Positions 7,127 to 14,958 are shown, counted from the first letter of the stretch. The stretch: 16,035 bases of DNA from Actinomycetota bacterium (GCA_016870235.1 VGCB01000008.1:1-16035), one strand, 5' to 3'. The notes: generated by a model not told the origin, from the sequence alone. Numbers and translations are program-made.

Positions 7127-7227
7127 TACTCCTCCTCTCTGACGTCCGGCGTACCTGGCCGGTCAGGGTTGGTACGACGCGACGCGATCACCAGCTTCCC
7201 GCCTCCATCACGTCGAGCTCTTCGGCA

Positions 7228-7253
7228 CCTGCGCTCCCGACCGGGCGCGCAGG
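7228..7253 (-). terminator. Hairpin downstream of hyuB
   Basis: CCTGCGC (7228-7234) pairs with GCGCAGG (7247-7253), and after a one-base mismatch CCC (7236-7238) pairs with GGG (7243-7245), leaving a 4-nt loop. It lies about 32 nt past the hyuB stop and about 100 nt before the binding-protein start. There is no T-tract. It may partly terminate the hyuAB message or serve as an mRNA end. I see no clear -35/-10 pair in the rest of the 159-bp gap (7127-7285), so a separate binding-protein promoter is possible but not shown. Confidence 0.45.
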
Positions 7254-7285
7254 CGTGGTGCGGTCAGAAGTACCAGCGACGTTCG

Positions 7286-9016
7286 TCAACCGGGCTCCGG
7301 GAACGCGTGCGGGTAGTGGGTGCGGGCGTGCTCCTGGGTCACGTACCCGTCGACGATGTCCTCGCGCACCGCGGCCGGGTCGCGCCCGGACGGGGGCCCG
7401 AACCCGCCGCCACCCCCGCACGTGAACGTGAACACCGATCCCTTCGGAAGCGGCAGGGCGGTCGCCTTCGCGACCTTTCGCGTCGTCCCGTCGGGGAGGC
7501 GCAGCTCGCCGCCGTTCGGCCGGCCGGGCAGGCCACCGGCGAGCCCCCAGGGTGGGTTCTTCGTCCGCTCGACGGTGGAGATCATGTACGCGTCCTCGAG
7601 GAACCGGAACGCGATGTCCGCTCCGAGGCCGCCGCGGAAGGTGCCCGGGCCGCCGGAGTCGGGAGCCAGCTCGCAGCGCTCCATGATCCACGGGTTGCGC
7701 GCCTCCCAGACCTCGAGCGAGGTGAACCGCGTGGCGGCCTCGCAGTGGTGGAGGCGGGAGCTCTGCCCGTCGCCGCGGCTCGAGGCGCCCTGCCCGACCG
7801 GGTGCGGTGAGCCGTCGTACCAGAACTCGCCGGTTCCCTCCCGGTAGCCGTACCAGGCGCCCGAGCAGAGGTCGCCGCCGGAGGCCGCCGGCACGTCGTT
7901 CGGGATCGCCTCGGCGAGCGCAGCGAGGATGACCTCGGTCGCCTGCATCGCCGGCCAACCGTAGAGGAAGCACGGCGAGGGCGAGAGGCAGTGGAACATC
8001 GACCCGGGCCGGGCGACGACCTCGATCGGCCGGAAGTGTCCCTCGTTCGGCGGCTCCTTGCCGCCCGCGAGCATCGTCAGGATCACGCGCGCCGCCGAGA
8101 CGGTCGAGGCGACCGGGCAGTTGACCGGCCCCGCGTTGGCGCCGGGCGCGGCGCTGAAGTCGACGCGGACGTCGGCGCCGTCGATCTCCACGGCGACCTC
8201 GAACGGGATCGGATCGTCGCTGATCCCGTCGTCGTCCATCTCGCCGCGGCCGACGTAGCGGCCGTCCGGGAGCTTCTCGAGGTAGCTCCGCACGACCGCC
8301 TCGCCGTGGTCGTACATGCGCTCGACGCAGTTCGAGAACGTCTCCAGCCCGTAGCGCTCGACCAGCCGGACGAGCTGCGCGGCGCCGGTCCGCACGCCCG
8401 CTACCTCGGCGTTGATGTCGCCCTCGATGTAGCGAGGGAGGCGGGAGTTCGCGATCGCCATCTTCGCGATGTCCTTGACGAGGCGGCCGCGGTTGTAGAG
8501 CTTGACGCCCGGGAAGATCATCCCCTCCTGGAACACGTCCGTCGTGTCGGTGCAGTAGCTGTGCTTGGCGCCGATGTCGAGCCAGTGCGCCTTGATCGCC
8601 GAGTACGCGATCAGCTCGCCGGTCGGCAGGAACACCGGCATCACGACCGCGGCGTCCTGGGGGTGCGAGCCCGTCTTGTACGGGTCGTTCATGAGGATGA
8701 TGTCGCCCGGCTCGAGCTCCGCCTCGCCGCCCACCTCCTCGACGGCCGCCTCGATGCAGAAGCTCATCGTCCCCATGAACATGGGCAGGCTCGGCGCCTG
8801 AGCGAGGAGCCGGATCCGGCGGTCGTAGAGGACGGCCGCGAAGTCGAGGACCTCGTAGATGATCGGCGACATCGACGTGCGCACGAGCGTGCTCTTGATC
8901 GCGTCGGCGGCGACATTGAGCCCGTGGCGAATGACCTGGGTCGTCACCGGGTCGGCCTCGTGGGCGCGCCCGTCGCCCCCTCTGCCGGCGCGGTAGGTGA
9001 CGGCTTCGAGTTGCAC
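7286..9016 (-). CDS. hyuB: Hydantoinase B / oxoprolinase-family subunit
   Basis: This 576-residue subunit pairs with HyuA in the ATP-dependent hydantoinase / 5-oxoprolinase / acetone-carboxylase superfamily; the two-subunit form opens hydantoin or lactam rings at the cost of ATP. Family hallmarks are DPVTTQVIRHGLNVAADAIKST near 22-43, the VRTSMSPIIYEVLDFAAVLYD stretch, LEPGDIILMNDPYKTGSHPQD (101-121), and the C-terminal CGGGGGFGPPSGRDPAAVREDIVDG from residue 533. The GTG start at 9016 has GGGAG 9 nt upstream and lies 4 nt after the hyuA stop. It gives a 20-residue lead not usual in the family, so translation may begin slightly later. Which ring is opened (hydantoin, N-methylhydantoin, 5-oxoproline or another) cannot be told from sequence alone. 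Confidence 0.92.
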   Translation of the reverse strand: MQLEAVTYRAGRGGDGRAHEADPVTTQVIRHGLNVAADAIKSTLVRTSMSPIIYEVLDFAAVLYDRRIRLLAQAPSLPMFMGTMSFCIEAAVEEVGGEAELEPGDIILMNDPYKTGSHPQDAAVVMPVFLPTGELIAYSAIKAHWLDIGAKHSYCTDTTDVFQEGMIFPGVKLYNRGRLVKDIAKMAIANSRLPRYIEGDINAEVAGVRTGAAQLVRLVERYGLETFSNCVERMYDHGEAVVRSYLEKLPDGRYVGRGEMDDDGISDDPIPFEVAVEIDGADVRVDFSAAPGANAGPVNCPVASTVSAARVILTMLAGGKEPPNEGHFRPIEVVARPGSMFHCLSPSPCFLYGWPAMQATEVILAALAEAIPNDVPAASGGDLCSGAWYGYREGTGEFWYDGSPHPVGQGASSRGDGQSSRLHHCEAATRFTSLEVWEARNPWIMERCELAPDSGGPGTFRGGLGADIAFRFLEDAYMISTVERTKNPPWGLAGGLPGRPNGGELRLPDGTTRKVAKATALPLPKGSVFTFTCGGGGGFGPPSGRDPAAVREDIVDGYVTQEHARTHYPHAFPEPG

Positions 9017-9020
9017 CTGC

Positions 9021-11048
9021 TCAGGCTCCCTTCGTGTCGATGATCTCGAGCACGCCGCTCTCGTCGGCCCGCGCCCGGAAGTCCGCGTCGAGGTACGCCG
9101 TCGCCGTCTCCTCGACGACGATCGCCGGGCCGTCGACTCCCGCCGCGTCCACGTCGGCCCGGTCGACGATCGCGAAGGACATCTCCTCGCCGCGGGTGAA
9201 CGACCAGGCCGTGACGGAGTCTCCCTGCCCGTTGGCGGCGGCCCGCGCGTCCGCGCCGCCGGCCGGGATCCCGGGCAGTCGCGTCCTCAGCGTGGCGCGG
9301 AGCGACACGATCTGCACCTGCTCCTCGATCAGGTGGTCGAAGGTGCGCTCGTAGTCGGCGAGGAAGCGCTGGCGGATCTCCTCGGCGCCGGCCGCGATCG
9401 CCGTCTCGCCGGGAACCGGGACAGTCAGCGAGTGCTCCTGCCCCACGTAGCGCATGTCGAGCGCGATCTCGGCGGTCGCCTCGCGCCGCTCCGCGGCGCG
9501 GCTCGAGAGCTGGGCGAAGAGCTCGCCCAGGATCGAGTTCGCCTCGGGCAGCGACGCGTCCTCGAGGGGCAGGATCCGCGTGCGGGCGGCGGTCTGCACG
9601 AGATCGGCCGAGAGCACGCCGAGGGCGGAGAAGTTGCCCGCGAACGGAGGCACCACGATCCGGCCGACCTCGAGCTCGCGTGCGAGCAGCGTCGCGAAGA
9701 GCGGCCCGGCGCCGCCGAACGGCATCAGCACGGCCTCGCGGGGGTCGTGCCCGCGCTCGATCGTGATCGAGCGGATCGCGCTCGCCATCCCGGCGGCGGC
9801 GATGGTCATGATCCCGTGCGCGGTCTCGGCGACCGTGTACCCGAGCGCGTCGGCGAGCGGCGCGATCGCGGCCTCGGCGAGCCCGGCGTCGAGCGCGATC
9901 CCGCTCGCAAGCCGGCCGTGGCCGAGCATCCCGAGCAGGAACGCCGCGTCGGTCACGGTCGGCTTCGTGCCGCCGCGGCCGTAGCAGGCAGGGCCCGGCA
10001 CCGCGCCGGCGCTGGCGGGGCCGACGGTGAGGAGGCCGCCGACGTCGACCTCGGCGATCGAGCCGCCGCCCGCGCCGATCGAGCGGACGTCCATCCAGGC
10101 CGTCTGGACCGGCATGCCGGCGACCTCGCCCTGGAACATGAGCTGCGGGGCGCCGCCGACGATCAGCGCCGTGTCGAAGCTCGTGCCGCCGACGTCGGCG
10201 GTGATCACCGAGTCGAGGCCGAGGGAACGGGCCAGCGCCGCCGCTCCCTCCGCGCCCGCAACGGGGCCGGACATGATCGTCTCGAACGGCCGCTCCTCCG
10301 CCTCGGCGAAGGTGAGGGCACCGCCGCCCGAGCGCGTCACGATCGCCGTTCCCCCGAAGCCCGCGGTCCGGAGCTTGCCCTCGAGCGCCTGCAGGTAGCG
10401 CGTCATCCGGGGCCGGACGTAGGCGTCGATCACGGTCGTCGACGTGCGCTCGTACTCGCGGTACTCGCCCGAGATCGCGTGGGACATCGAGACCTCGCCG
10501 GCGAAGCCGCGGTCACGGAGGGCGGCGCACGCGGCGATCTCGTTCGCCGGGTTCGCGTAGGCGTTCATGAACGCGATCGCGATCGAGTCGACGCCGGCGG
10601 CCGCGAACGTCTCGAGCGCCGTCGCGACGTCCTCCTCCTCGAGGGGGACGAGCACCTCGCCGAACGCCGTGACGCGCTCGGTCACGGGCAGCCGCAGCCG
10701 GCGCGGCACGAGCGGCGGCGGCGCCCGCCAGAACAGGTCGTACGGATCGAGCCGGTCGCCGCGCGCGATCTCGAGCACGTCGCGGAAGCCGCGCGTCGCG
10801 AGGAGCCCGACGACGGCGCCCGTCCGGGTCAGCAGCGAGTTGAGCCCGACGGTCGTCCCGTGCAGGAAGTACGCGGCCTGCTCGACGCCCTGTCGCGGGA
10901 TCGCGGCGGCGACGGCGGCGAGGACGCCGTCCTCCGGCGCGGCGGGCGTCGTCGGCTCCTTGGCGGCGCGGATCTCGCCGGTCGCCTCGTCGTAGTAGAC
11001 GAGGTCGGTGAAGGTGCCGCCCACGTCGACGCCGACCCGGGTCGCCAT
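9021..11048 (-). CDS. hyuA: Hydantoinase A / oxoprolinase-family ATP-binding subunit
   Basis: This 675-residue subunit has the ASKHA-type nucleotide fold. MATRVGVDVGGTFTDLV carries the phosphate-1 loop (8-15). HGTTVGLN follows at 63-70, SGPVAGAEGA at 260-269, ADVGGTSFDTA (phosphate-2-like) at 285-295, SIGAGGGSIA at 323-332, GPACYGRGG...PTVTDA at 352-368 and PFGGAGPL at 443-450. All are intact, indicating an active enzyme that probably phosphorylates the amide/lactam carbonyl for HyuB. The frame extends upstream to an ATG at 11132, but the ATG at 11048 (AGAGG 10 nt upstream) yields exactly the family N-terminus, so the 28-residue extension is rejected. It is the first gene of the minus-strand array and diverges from the M20 peptidase gene. 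Confidence 0.93.
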   Translation of the reverse strand: MATRVGVDVGGTFTDLVYYDEATGEIRAAKEPTTPAAPEDGVLAAVAAAIPRQGVEQAAYFLHGTTVGLNSLLTRTGAVVGLLATRGFRDVLEIARGDRLDPYDLFWRAPPPLVPRRLRLPVTERVTAFGEVLVPLEEEDVATALETFAAAGVDSIAIAFMNAYANPANEIAACAALRDRGFAGEVSMSHAISGEYREYERTSTTVIDAYVRPRMTRYLQALEGKLRTAGFGGTAIVTRSGGGALTFAEAEERPFETIMSGPVAGAEGAAALARSLGLDSVITADVGGTSFDTALIVGGAPQLMFQGEVAGMPVQTAWMDVRSIGAGGGSIAEVDVGGLLTVGPASAGAVPGPACYGRGGTKPTVTDAAFLLGMLGHGRLASGIALDAGLAEAAIAPLADALGYTVAETAHGIMTIAAAGMASAIRSITIERGHDPREAVLMPFGGAGPLFATLLARELEVGRIVVPPFAGNFSALGVLSADLVQTAARTRILPLEDASLPEANSILGELFAQLSSRAAERREATAEIALDMRYVGQEHSLTVPVPGETAIAAGAEEIRQRFLADYERTFDHLIEEQVQIVSLRATLRTRLPGIPAGGADARAAANGQGDSVTAWSFTRGEEMSFAIVDRADVDAAGVDGPAIVVEETATAYLDADFRARADESGVLEIIDTKGA

Positions 11049-11164
11049 CAGCGCCGCGCCTCTGTCATGTGGGTGGATGGGATCGTGGGGAGCACGGGCG
11101 TTCGTGAGCGAAATCGTCATGGAGCGTTGCACAAGCGGGAGAGAGGTGCAAGCATCGTCTTCTG
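11049..11164. promoter_or_regulatory. Shared divergent control region with TTGCAC-N13-GTGCAA dyad
   Basis: These 116 bp separate hyuA (-) from the M20 gene (+) and must hold both promoters. TTGCAC at 11127-11132 and GTGCAA at 11146-11151 form an inverted repeat with a 13-bp spacer; each half also reads as a weak -35 hexamer on its own strand. For the M20 gene, a -10-like AAGCAT at 11150-11155, 17 nt downstream, would start transcription at or just before the ATG, consistent with the absence of a Shine-Dalgarno there (leaderless mRNA). The minus-strand equivalent (AACGCT at 11128-11123) is poor. The dyad may be an operator for the adjacent Lrp/AsnC-type regulator or another factor; this is inference. 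Confidence 0.45.
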
Positions 11165-12514
11165 ATGGCAGAGATCGACGATCCGAGGCTCGACGGACTC
11201 CCGCTCGCCGCGCTCTTCGAGCTTCTGCGCATCCCCTCGGTCAGCGCCGATCCGGCGCGGGCGGCAGATGTGCGGGCGGCGGCGACGTGGGTGCGCGACT
11301 TCATCGTCGAGTCCGGCGGCGAGGCCGAGGTCGTCGAGACCGCCGGTGCCCCGCTCGTCGTCGGCGAGCTCAGGGCCTCCTCGGCTCCCGAGGAGGCGCC
11401 GGACGTCCTCTGCTACGGCCACTTCGACGTGCAGCCGCCCGAGCCGCTCGACGAGTGGGAGAGCCATCCGTTCGAGCCCGAGGTGCGTGACGGCCTGCTC
11501 TACGCGCGCGGCGTCGCCGACGACAAGGCGCAGCTCTGGATGCAGCTGGTCGGGGCGTCGACGCTCGCCGCGGAGGGGCGGCTGCCCGTCAACGTCCGTT
11601 TCCTCTGCGACGGAGAGGAGGAGATCGGCGGCACCAGCGCGTCGGAGCACATCGCGGCCGACACGCGCGGCGCCAAGGCGTGCGTCGTCTTCGACGGGGG
11701 CATGCTCGCCCCGGGCGTCCCGGTGTTCAACCTCGGGCTGCGTGGCTTCTGCTACTTCCACGTCACGGTCAGGACCGGCGAGCGCGACCTCCACTCCGGC
11801 CTCTACGGCGGCGCCGTGCTCAATGCCCTCCACGCGCTGGTCCGGGCGCTGGACGGCGTCATCCCGGTCGACGGCGAGCTGCCGGAGCCGCTCCGTCGCG
11901 GCGTCCTCGAGCCGTCGGCGGCGGAGCTCGCGGACTGGCGCTCCCTGCCCGCGGGCGCCGAGGTGATCGGCGAGCAGGGCGCCGTGCCGGCCGACGCCGC
12001 CGCGGCCGCCGACTTCTACCTGCGGACGTGGGCCTCGCCCTCGCTCGACGTGAACGGGATCGAGGGCGGCTCGCCGCACCTCCTGAAGACGGTGACGCCG
12101 GTCGTCGCGCACGCGAACCTCTCCATCCGGCTCGTCCCCGGGCAGGAGCCGGACGAGATCCGCGAGGCGGTCGAGTCGCTCCTGCGGATCGCCGCGCCGG
12201 CGGGGGCGACCGTCGAGGTCGACCTCCTCGCCTCGACCCCGCCCGTCCTCTTCGCCCACGACAGCCCGGCCGTCCAGCTCGCCGCCGGCGCCTTCGAGCG
12301 CGTCGTCGGCCGGCGGCCGCTCTTCGTGCGCTCCGGCGGCTCGCTCCCGTTCGCGGCGGCGCTCGCCGGACGCGGGATCCCGTTCATCGGCACGGGCTTC
12401 GACCTCCCCGACGGCAACGTCCACTCGCCGAACGAGCGGCTGCGGGTCGACTACCTCCCGCTCGGAGTCGCCGCGTCCCGCGAGGTGCTCCTCGCGCTCC
12501 GGGCGCTCGAGTAA
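11165..12514 (+). CDS. M20-family metallopeptidase (dipeptidase/carnosinase-like)
   Basis: This 449-residue cytoplasmic zinc (or Mn/Co) aminoacylase/dipeptidase has every expected ligand: GHFDVQP (His86, Asp88), ARGVADDKAQ (bridging Asp119), CDGEEEIGG (general-base Glu151 and ligand Glu152), VFDGG (Asp177), the lid-domain LHSGLYGG (His210) and GNVHSPNE (His420). The inserted dimerisation domain runs about 195-345. Motifs fit the M20 dipeptidase/CNDP-like branch rather than the N-carbamoyl-amino-acid hydrolase (HyuC) branch. It would release amino acids from dipeptides or N-acyl amino acids, plausibly those taken up by the adjacent importer or produced by HyuAB. No Shine-Dalgarno precedes the ATG, so translation may be leaderless. 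The regulator gene begins 10 nt after its TAA. Confidence 0.92.
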   Translation: MAEIDDPRLDGLPLAALFELLRIPSVSADPARAADVRAAATWVRDFIVESGGEAEVVETAGAPLVVGELRASSAPEEAPDVLCYGHFDVQPPEPLDEWESHPFEPEVRDGLLYARGVADDKAQLWMQLVGASTLAAEGRLPVNVRFLCDGEEEIGGTSASEHIAADTRGAKACVVFDGGMLAPGVPVFNLGLRGFCYFHVTVRTGERDLHSGLYGGAVLNALHALVRALDGVIPVDGELPEPLRRGVLEPSAAELADWRSLPAGAEVIGEQGAVPADAAAAADFYLRTWASPSLDVNGIEGGSPHLLKTVTPVVAHANLSIRLVPGQEPDEIREAVESLLRIAAPAGATVEVDLLASTPPVLFAHDSPAVQLAAGAFERVVGRRPLFVRSGGSLPFAAALAGRGIPFIGTGFDLPDGNVHSPNERLRVDYLPLGVAASREVLLALRALE

Positions 12515-12524
12515 GGTCGGCGCC

Positions 12525-13558
12525 GTGCCCCGCGCCGTCGACGAGCTCGATCGCCTGGTCGTCGCCGCCCTGCAGCGCGAGCCGCGCGGCACGTGGCGGG
12601 CGATCGCGCGCCGGATCGGCGTGTCGGAGGCGACAGTCGCGTGCCGCGCGCGGCGGCTCCTCGACGCGGGCATCGTCCGCGTGATCGGGTCGCCGGTCTC
12701 GACCCGGCTCGACCTCGGCTTCCACGTCCTCGTCAGCTTCAGCTGCCGCGCGGGCGACACGCTCGAGGTCGCGCGCACGCTCGCCCGCCGCGCCGACGTC
12801 CGCTTCGTCGCCGTCGTCACCGGCACCTTCGACGTCGTCGCCGAGTTCCTCGTGCCGTCGAAGCGGCAGCTCGCCTATGTGCTGCTCGAGGAGATCCAGC
12901 GCATCCGGGGGTCGTCGAGACGAGCACGAACACGGTCCTGCGCACGTACAAGGTGCAGGAGACGTGGAGCTCGGCCCTCCTCCGCGACGGCGGGTTGCCG
13001 GAGCCGGACCGCGTCGAGTGGCCCGATCTCGAGGAGGAGGACGCAGCCGCCCCACGGGAGCCGCTCGGCGCGGTCGACCTGGGGCTCCTCCAGCTCGTGA
13101 GCCAGGACGGGCGCCGTAGCAACGCCGACCTCGCCGCCGAGGTGGGGATCAGCGAGTCAGCCGTCTCGCGCCGCCTCCGGGGGCTCGTCCATGGCGGCTA
13201 CGTCGTCTTCGCCGCGCTCGTCGACCCCGCTGCGCTCTGATTCGAGGTGGAGGCGCTGATCTGGATCGACGCCCAGTCCGACGGCCTCCAGGACGTCGCC
13301 TCGTACCTCGCCGGGCAGCCCGGGGTGCGCTACGTCTCTGCGACGAGCGGGCACAGCGACGTCGTCTGCGAGGTGGTGCTGCCCGCGCTCGACGATCTCC
13401 TCTCCTTCGTCGTCACGGTCCTCGGCGCGCATCCCGCGATCCGCGGCTACGCCGTCTCCCACCAGCTCCTCACCCTCAAGCGGGGGTACCTCGACTACGA
13501 GCCGTTCGAGACGGGCGCCCGGCCGGCGCCGGTCGATGCGGAGACGCCGGGCGCGTAG
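12525..13558 (+). pseudogene. Tandem-domain Lrp/AsnC-family regulator, broken by a frameshift and an in-frame TGA
   Basis: The pieces add up to one (HTH-RAM)x2 regulator of about 344 residues. Piece 1 (GTG 12525 to about 12905) gives HTH1 (VDELDRLVVAALQREPRGTWRAIARRIGVSEATV...) and most of RAM1, ending LLEEIQRI. One base is missing in the CC-GGGGG run at 12905-12911; after it, the other frame continues PGVVETSTNTVLRTYK, the normal end of a RAM domain. That frame holds HTH2 (DLGLLQLVSQDGRRSNADLAAEVGISESAVSRRL) and reads VDPAAL, then TGA (13238-13240), then in the same frame FEVEALIWIDAQ and a full RAM2. The stop replaces what is normally Gly (GGA to TGA is one change). RAM domains bind amino acids; intact relatives control amino-acid transport and catabolism. 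The gene follows the M20 gene by 10 nt. It may be a decaying gene or contain sequencing errors; composition is otherwise preserved. Confidence 0.85.
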
Positions 13559-13568
13559 GAAGCGACGG

Positions 13569-14912
13569 TCAGCCGGCGGCGAGCGCCCTGGCGGCGGCGA
13601 GCGCCCCGGTCGTGGCGGCGGTCTCCATCGTCCCGAGCGGGGTGAAGTAGTCGCCCGCCAGCTGGATCCTCCCGGCGACGCTCAGGTGCAGCTCTAGCGC
13701 CTGCTGGATGCGCTCCCGTCCGGGCCCCGCGTTCGTGTTGCCAAGCGGCCAGCGCTGGACGATCGACTCGGTCACGAGGTCGGGCGCCTGCGGGTAGACC
13801 GTGCCGAGATCGCGGAGGAAGGCCGTGCGGATCTCGTCGTCGGAAGCCTCGAGCAGCCGGTCGGCGCTGTCGGAGCCGGCGTACACCATCAGGCTTCCGC
13901 CCGCGACGCGGGCGCCCTCGCGCAGCGGCTGCGCATGGTTGAAGAGCATGTCGAACGCGCGGCCCGGCGTGGCGACCGAGTACACGTGGTCCCACGGCGT
14001 CGAGCCCGTCTCGGAGGTGAGCATCGCCATGCTCAGGAACGCGCGGTAGCGGAGCCCGGCGAGCGCACTGCGCAGGTCGTCGGGGAGGGCGGCGACGATC
14101 GCGAGCGCCGACGGTCCGGGCACCGCGACGACGGCCTGGCGGGCGCGGATCGTCCCGTCGGCGGTTTCGATGACCGCGGCGTCGCCCTCGACGCGGACGC
14201 ACTCCACCGGCGTCCGCAGCCGGATCCGGCCGCCCAGCGTCTCCGCCATCGCCGCTGGGAGCCGACCGGTTCCCCCGAGCAGGTTCCGGGCCGTGATCGT
14301 GTGGCGCCCGCCCCACACGTGTGCGAAGAGCCCGACACCGGCCCCCGCGGACATCGTCTCGAGCGTGGAGGGGCCGCGGTTGACCGCGCAGCGGAAGATG
14401 CTCTCGGTCGTCGGCCGCATCCGGCCGAGGAAGTCGCCGAACGTCCCGTCGTCGAGGAAGCCGGCGTTCAGCACGTGCGGGGCGCGACCGTCGACGACCT
14501 CGAGCCGCGGCCCCTCGCGGAAGTAGCGCTTCACCCCCCGTTGCAGGCGCAGGCCCGTGCGGGCGAAGGAGATCCGCTCGCGCAGCGGGAGCGGCAGCGT
14601 CAGCGGGTAGCGCGGCGGCCGATCGGAGTCCTCCACCTTGCCGCCGACCGCGAGGCCCCGGAGCGTCCCCGTGACCGGGATCGCCACGAGCCCGTTCTCC
14701 CGGACGAGGCGGTCGACGGTCGTGCCGGCGGCGGGCAGCAGGTGCGCACCGAGGTTGAGCCAGTACGGGTCGCGACGGTGGGAGAGGATGCGCCCGCCGA
14801 CCCGGTCGCCGGCCTCGAGCAAGCAGACGTCGCGGTGACGCAGCTCCCACGCCGCCGTGAGGCCGCAGATGCCGCCGCCGACGACGACGAACTCGTGGTC
14901 AGGCGCCGGCAC
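13569..14912 (-). CDS. FAD-dependent amine-oxidase/protoporphyrinogen-oxidase-like oxidoreductase
   Basis: This 447-residue flavoprotein starts with a Rossmann dinucleotide-binding loop, FVVVGGGICGLTAAWEL (GGGxxG at 12-17), an acidic Glu33 for the ribose, and the GG-doublet motif LLEAGDRVGGRI (31-42). Near the C-terminus, LAGDYFTPLGTMETAATTGALAA (about 418-440) is the second FAD-contact motif of amine oxidase, phytoene desaturase and PPOX relatives. The central IRLRTPVECVRVEGDAAVIETADGTIRARQAVVAVP is the typical FAD-domain return strand. The substrate domain is not diagnostic, so it may oxidise an amine, a porphyrinogen or a polyene. The start is GTG at 14912 without a Shine-Dalgarno. It converges on the regulator gene with a 10-bp gap and diverges from the SDR gene. 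Confidence 0.88.
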   Translation of the reverse strand: MPAPDHEFVVVGGGICGLTAAWELRHRDVCLLEAGDRVGGRILSHRRDPYWLNLGAHLLPAAGTTVDRLVRENGLVAIPVTGTLRGLAVGGKVEDSDRPPRYPLTLPLPLRERISFARTGLRLQRGVKRYFREGPRLEVVDGRAPHVLNAGFLDDGTFGDFLGRMRPTTESIFRCAVNRGPSTLETMSAGAGVGLFAHVWGGRHTITARNLLGGTGRLPAAMAETLGGRIRLRTPVECVRVEGDAAVIETADGTIRARQAVVAVPGPSALAIVAALPDDLRSALAGLRYRAFLSMAMLTSETGSTPWDHVYSVATPGRAFDMLFNHAQPLREGARVAGGSLMVYAGSDSADRLLEASDDEIRTAFLRDLGTVYPQAPDLVTESIVQRWPLGNTNAGPGRERIQQALELHLSVAGRIQLAGDYFTPLGTMETAATTGALAAARALAAG

Positions 14913-14958
14913 GGTCGGGGTCGGTCGCGATCACCGGTGTGCGACAGTACCACCCGCG
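14913..14958. promoter_or_regulatory. Short divergent promoter region with a central dyad
   Basis: Only 46 bp separate the oxidoreductase (-) and SDR (+) starts, and neither has a Shine-Dalgarno, suggesting overlapping promoters and leaderless transcripts. The 8-bp palindrome CACCGGTG (14932-14939) sits between GTCGC (14924-14928) and its complement GCGAC (14941-14945), an imperfect dyad that could be an operator. No clear -10/-35 pair is visible. Confidence 0.35.

Noticed and set aside
7146..7162. Small hairpin CCGGC/GCCGG just upstream of the binding-protein ribosome binding site
   Set aside because: A 5-bp stem is expected by chance at this GC content and no conserved riboswitch features are visible.
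7284..7289. TTGACG on the - strand as a -35 box for the binding-protein gene
   Set aside because: No acceptable -10 hexamer lies 16-19 nt downstream, so a promoter call is not justified.
5561..7810. 749-codon open frame on the + strand opposite the binding-protein and hyuB genes
   Set aside because: It is antisense to two clear genes, rich in Arg, Val, Asp and Leu with no recognisable domain, and crosses the gene boundary; long shadow frames are expected at this GC content.
11049..11132. 28-residue N-terminal extension of HyuA from the ATG at 11132
   Set aside because: The extension has no family similarity and would consume most of the divergent promoter, including part of the dyad; the ATG at 11048 gives the standard N-terminus.
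8997..11165. 722-codon open frame on the + strand opposite hyuA
   Set aside because: Composition is almost only Arg, Gly, Ala, Asp and Glu with no fold signature; it mirrors the codon structure of hyuA.
11165..12514. M20 gene as N-carbamoyl-amino-acid hydrolase (hyuC) completing a hydantoin pathway
   Set aside because: The motifs GHFDVQP, DGEEEIGG and LHSGLYGG and the 449-residue length fit dipeptidase/carnosinase-like M20 enzymes better, so the hyuC label is not supported despite the neighbouring hyuAB.
11117..12826. 569-codon open frame on the - strand opposite the M20 gene
   Set aside because: It is antisense to a gene with all catalytic residues intact and runs into the regulator; no domain is visible.
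12899..12915. Programmed -1 frameshift in the regulator gene
   Set aside because: The frame does need a -1 move at CCGGGGG, but the site is not a canonical X-XXY-YYZ heptamer, no obvious stimulatory structure was seen, and a second lesion (TGA) lies downstream, so mutation or sequence error is simpler.
14857..14958. 34-residue N-terminal extension of the SDR protein
   Set aside because: It lies inside the divergent oxidoreductase gene, and the protein from 14959 starts at the usual distance from TGASKGIG.
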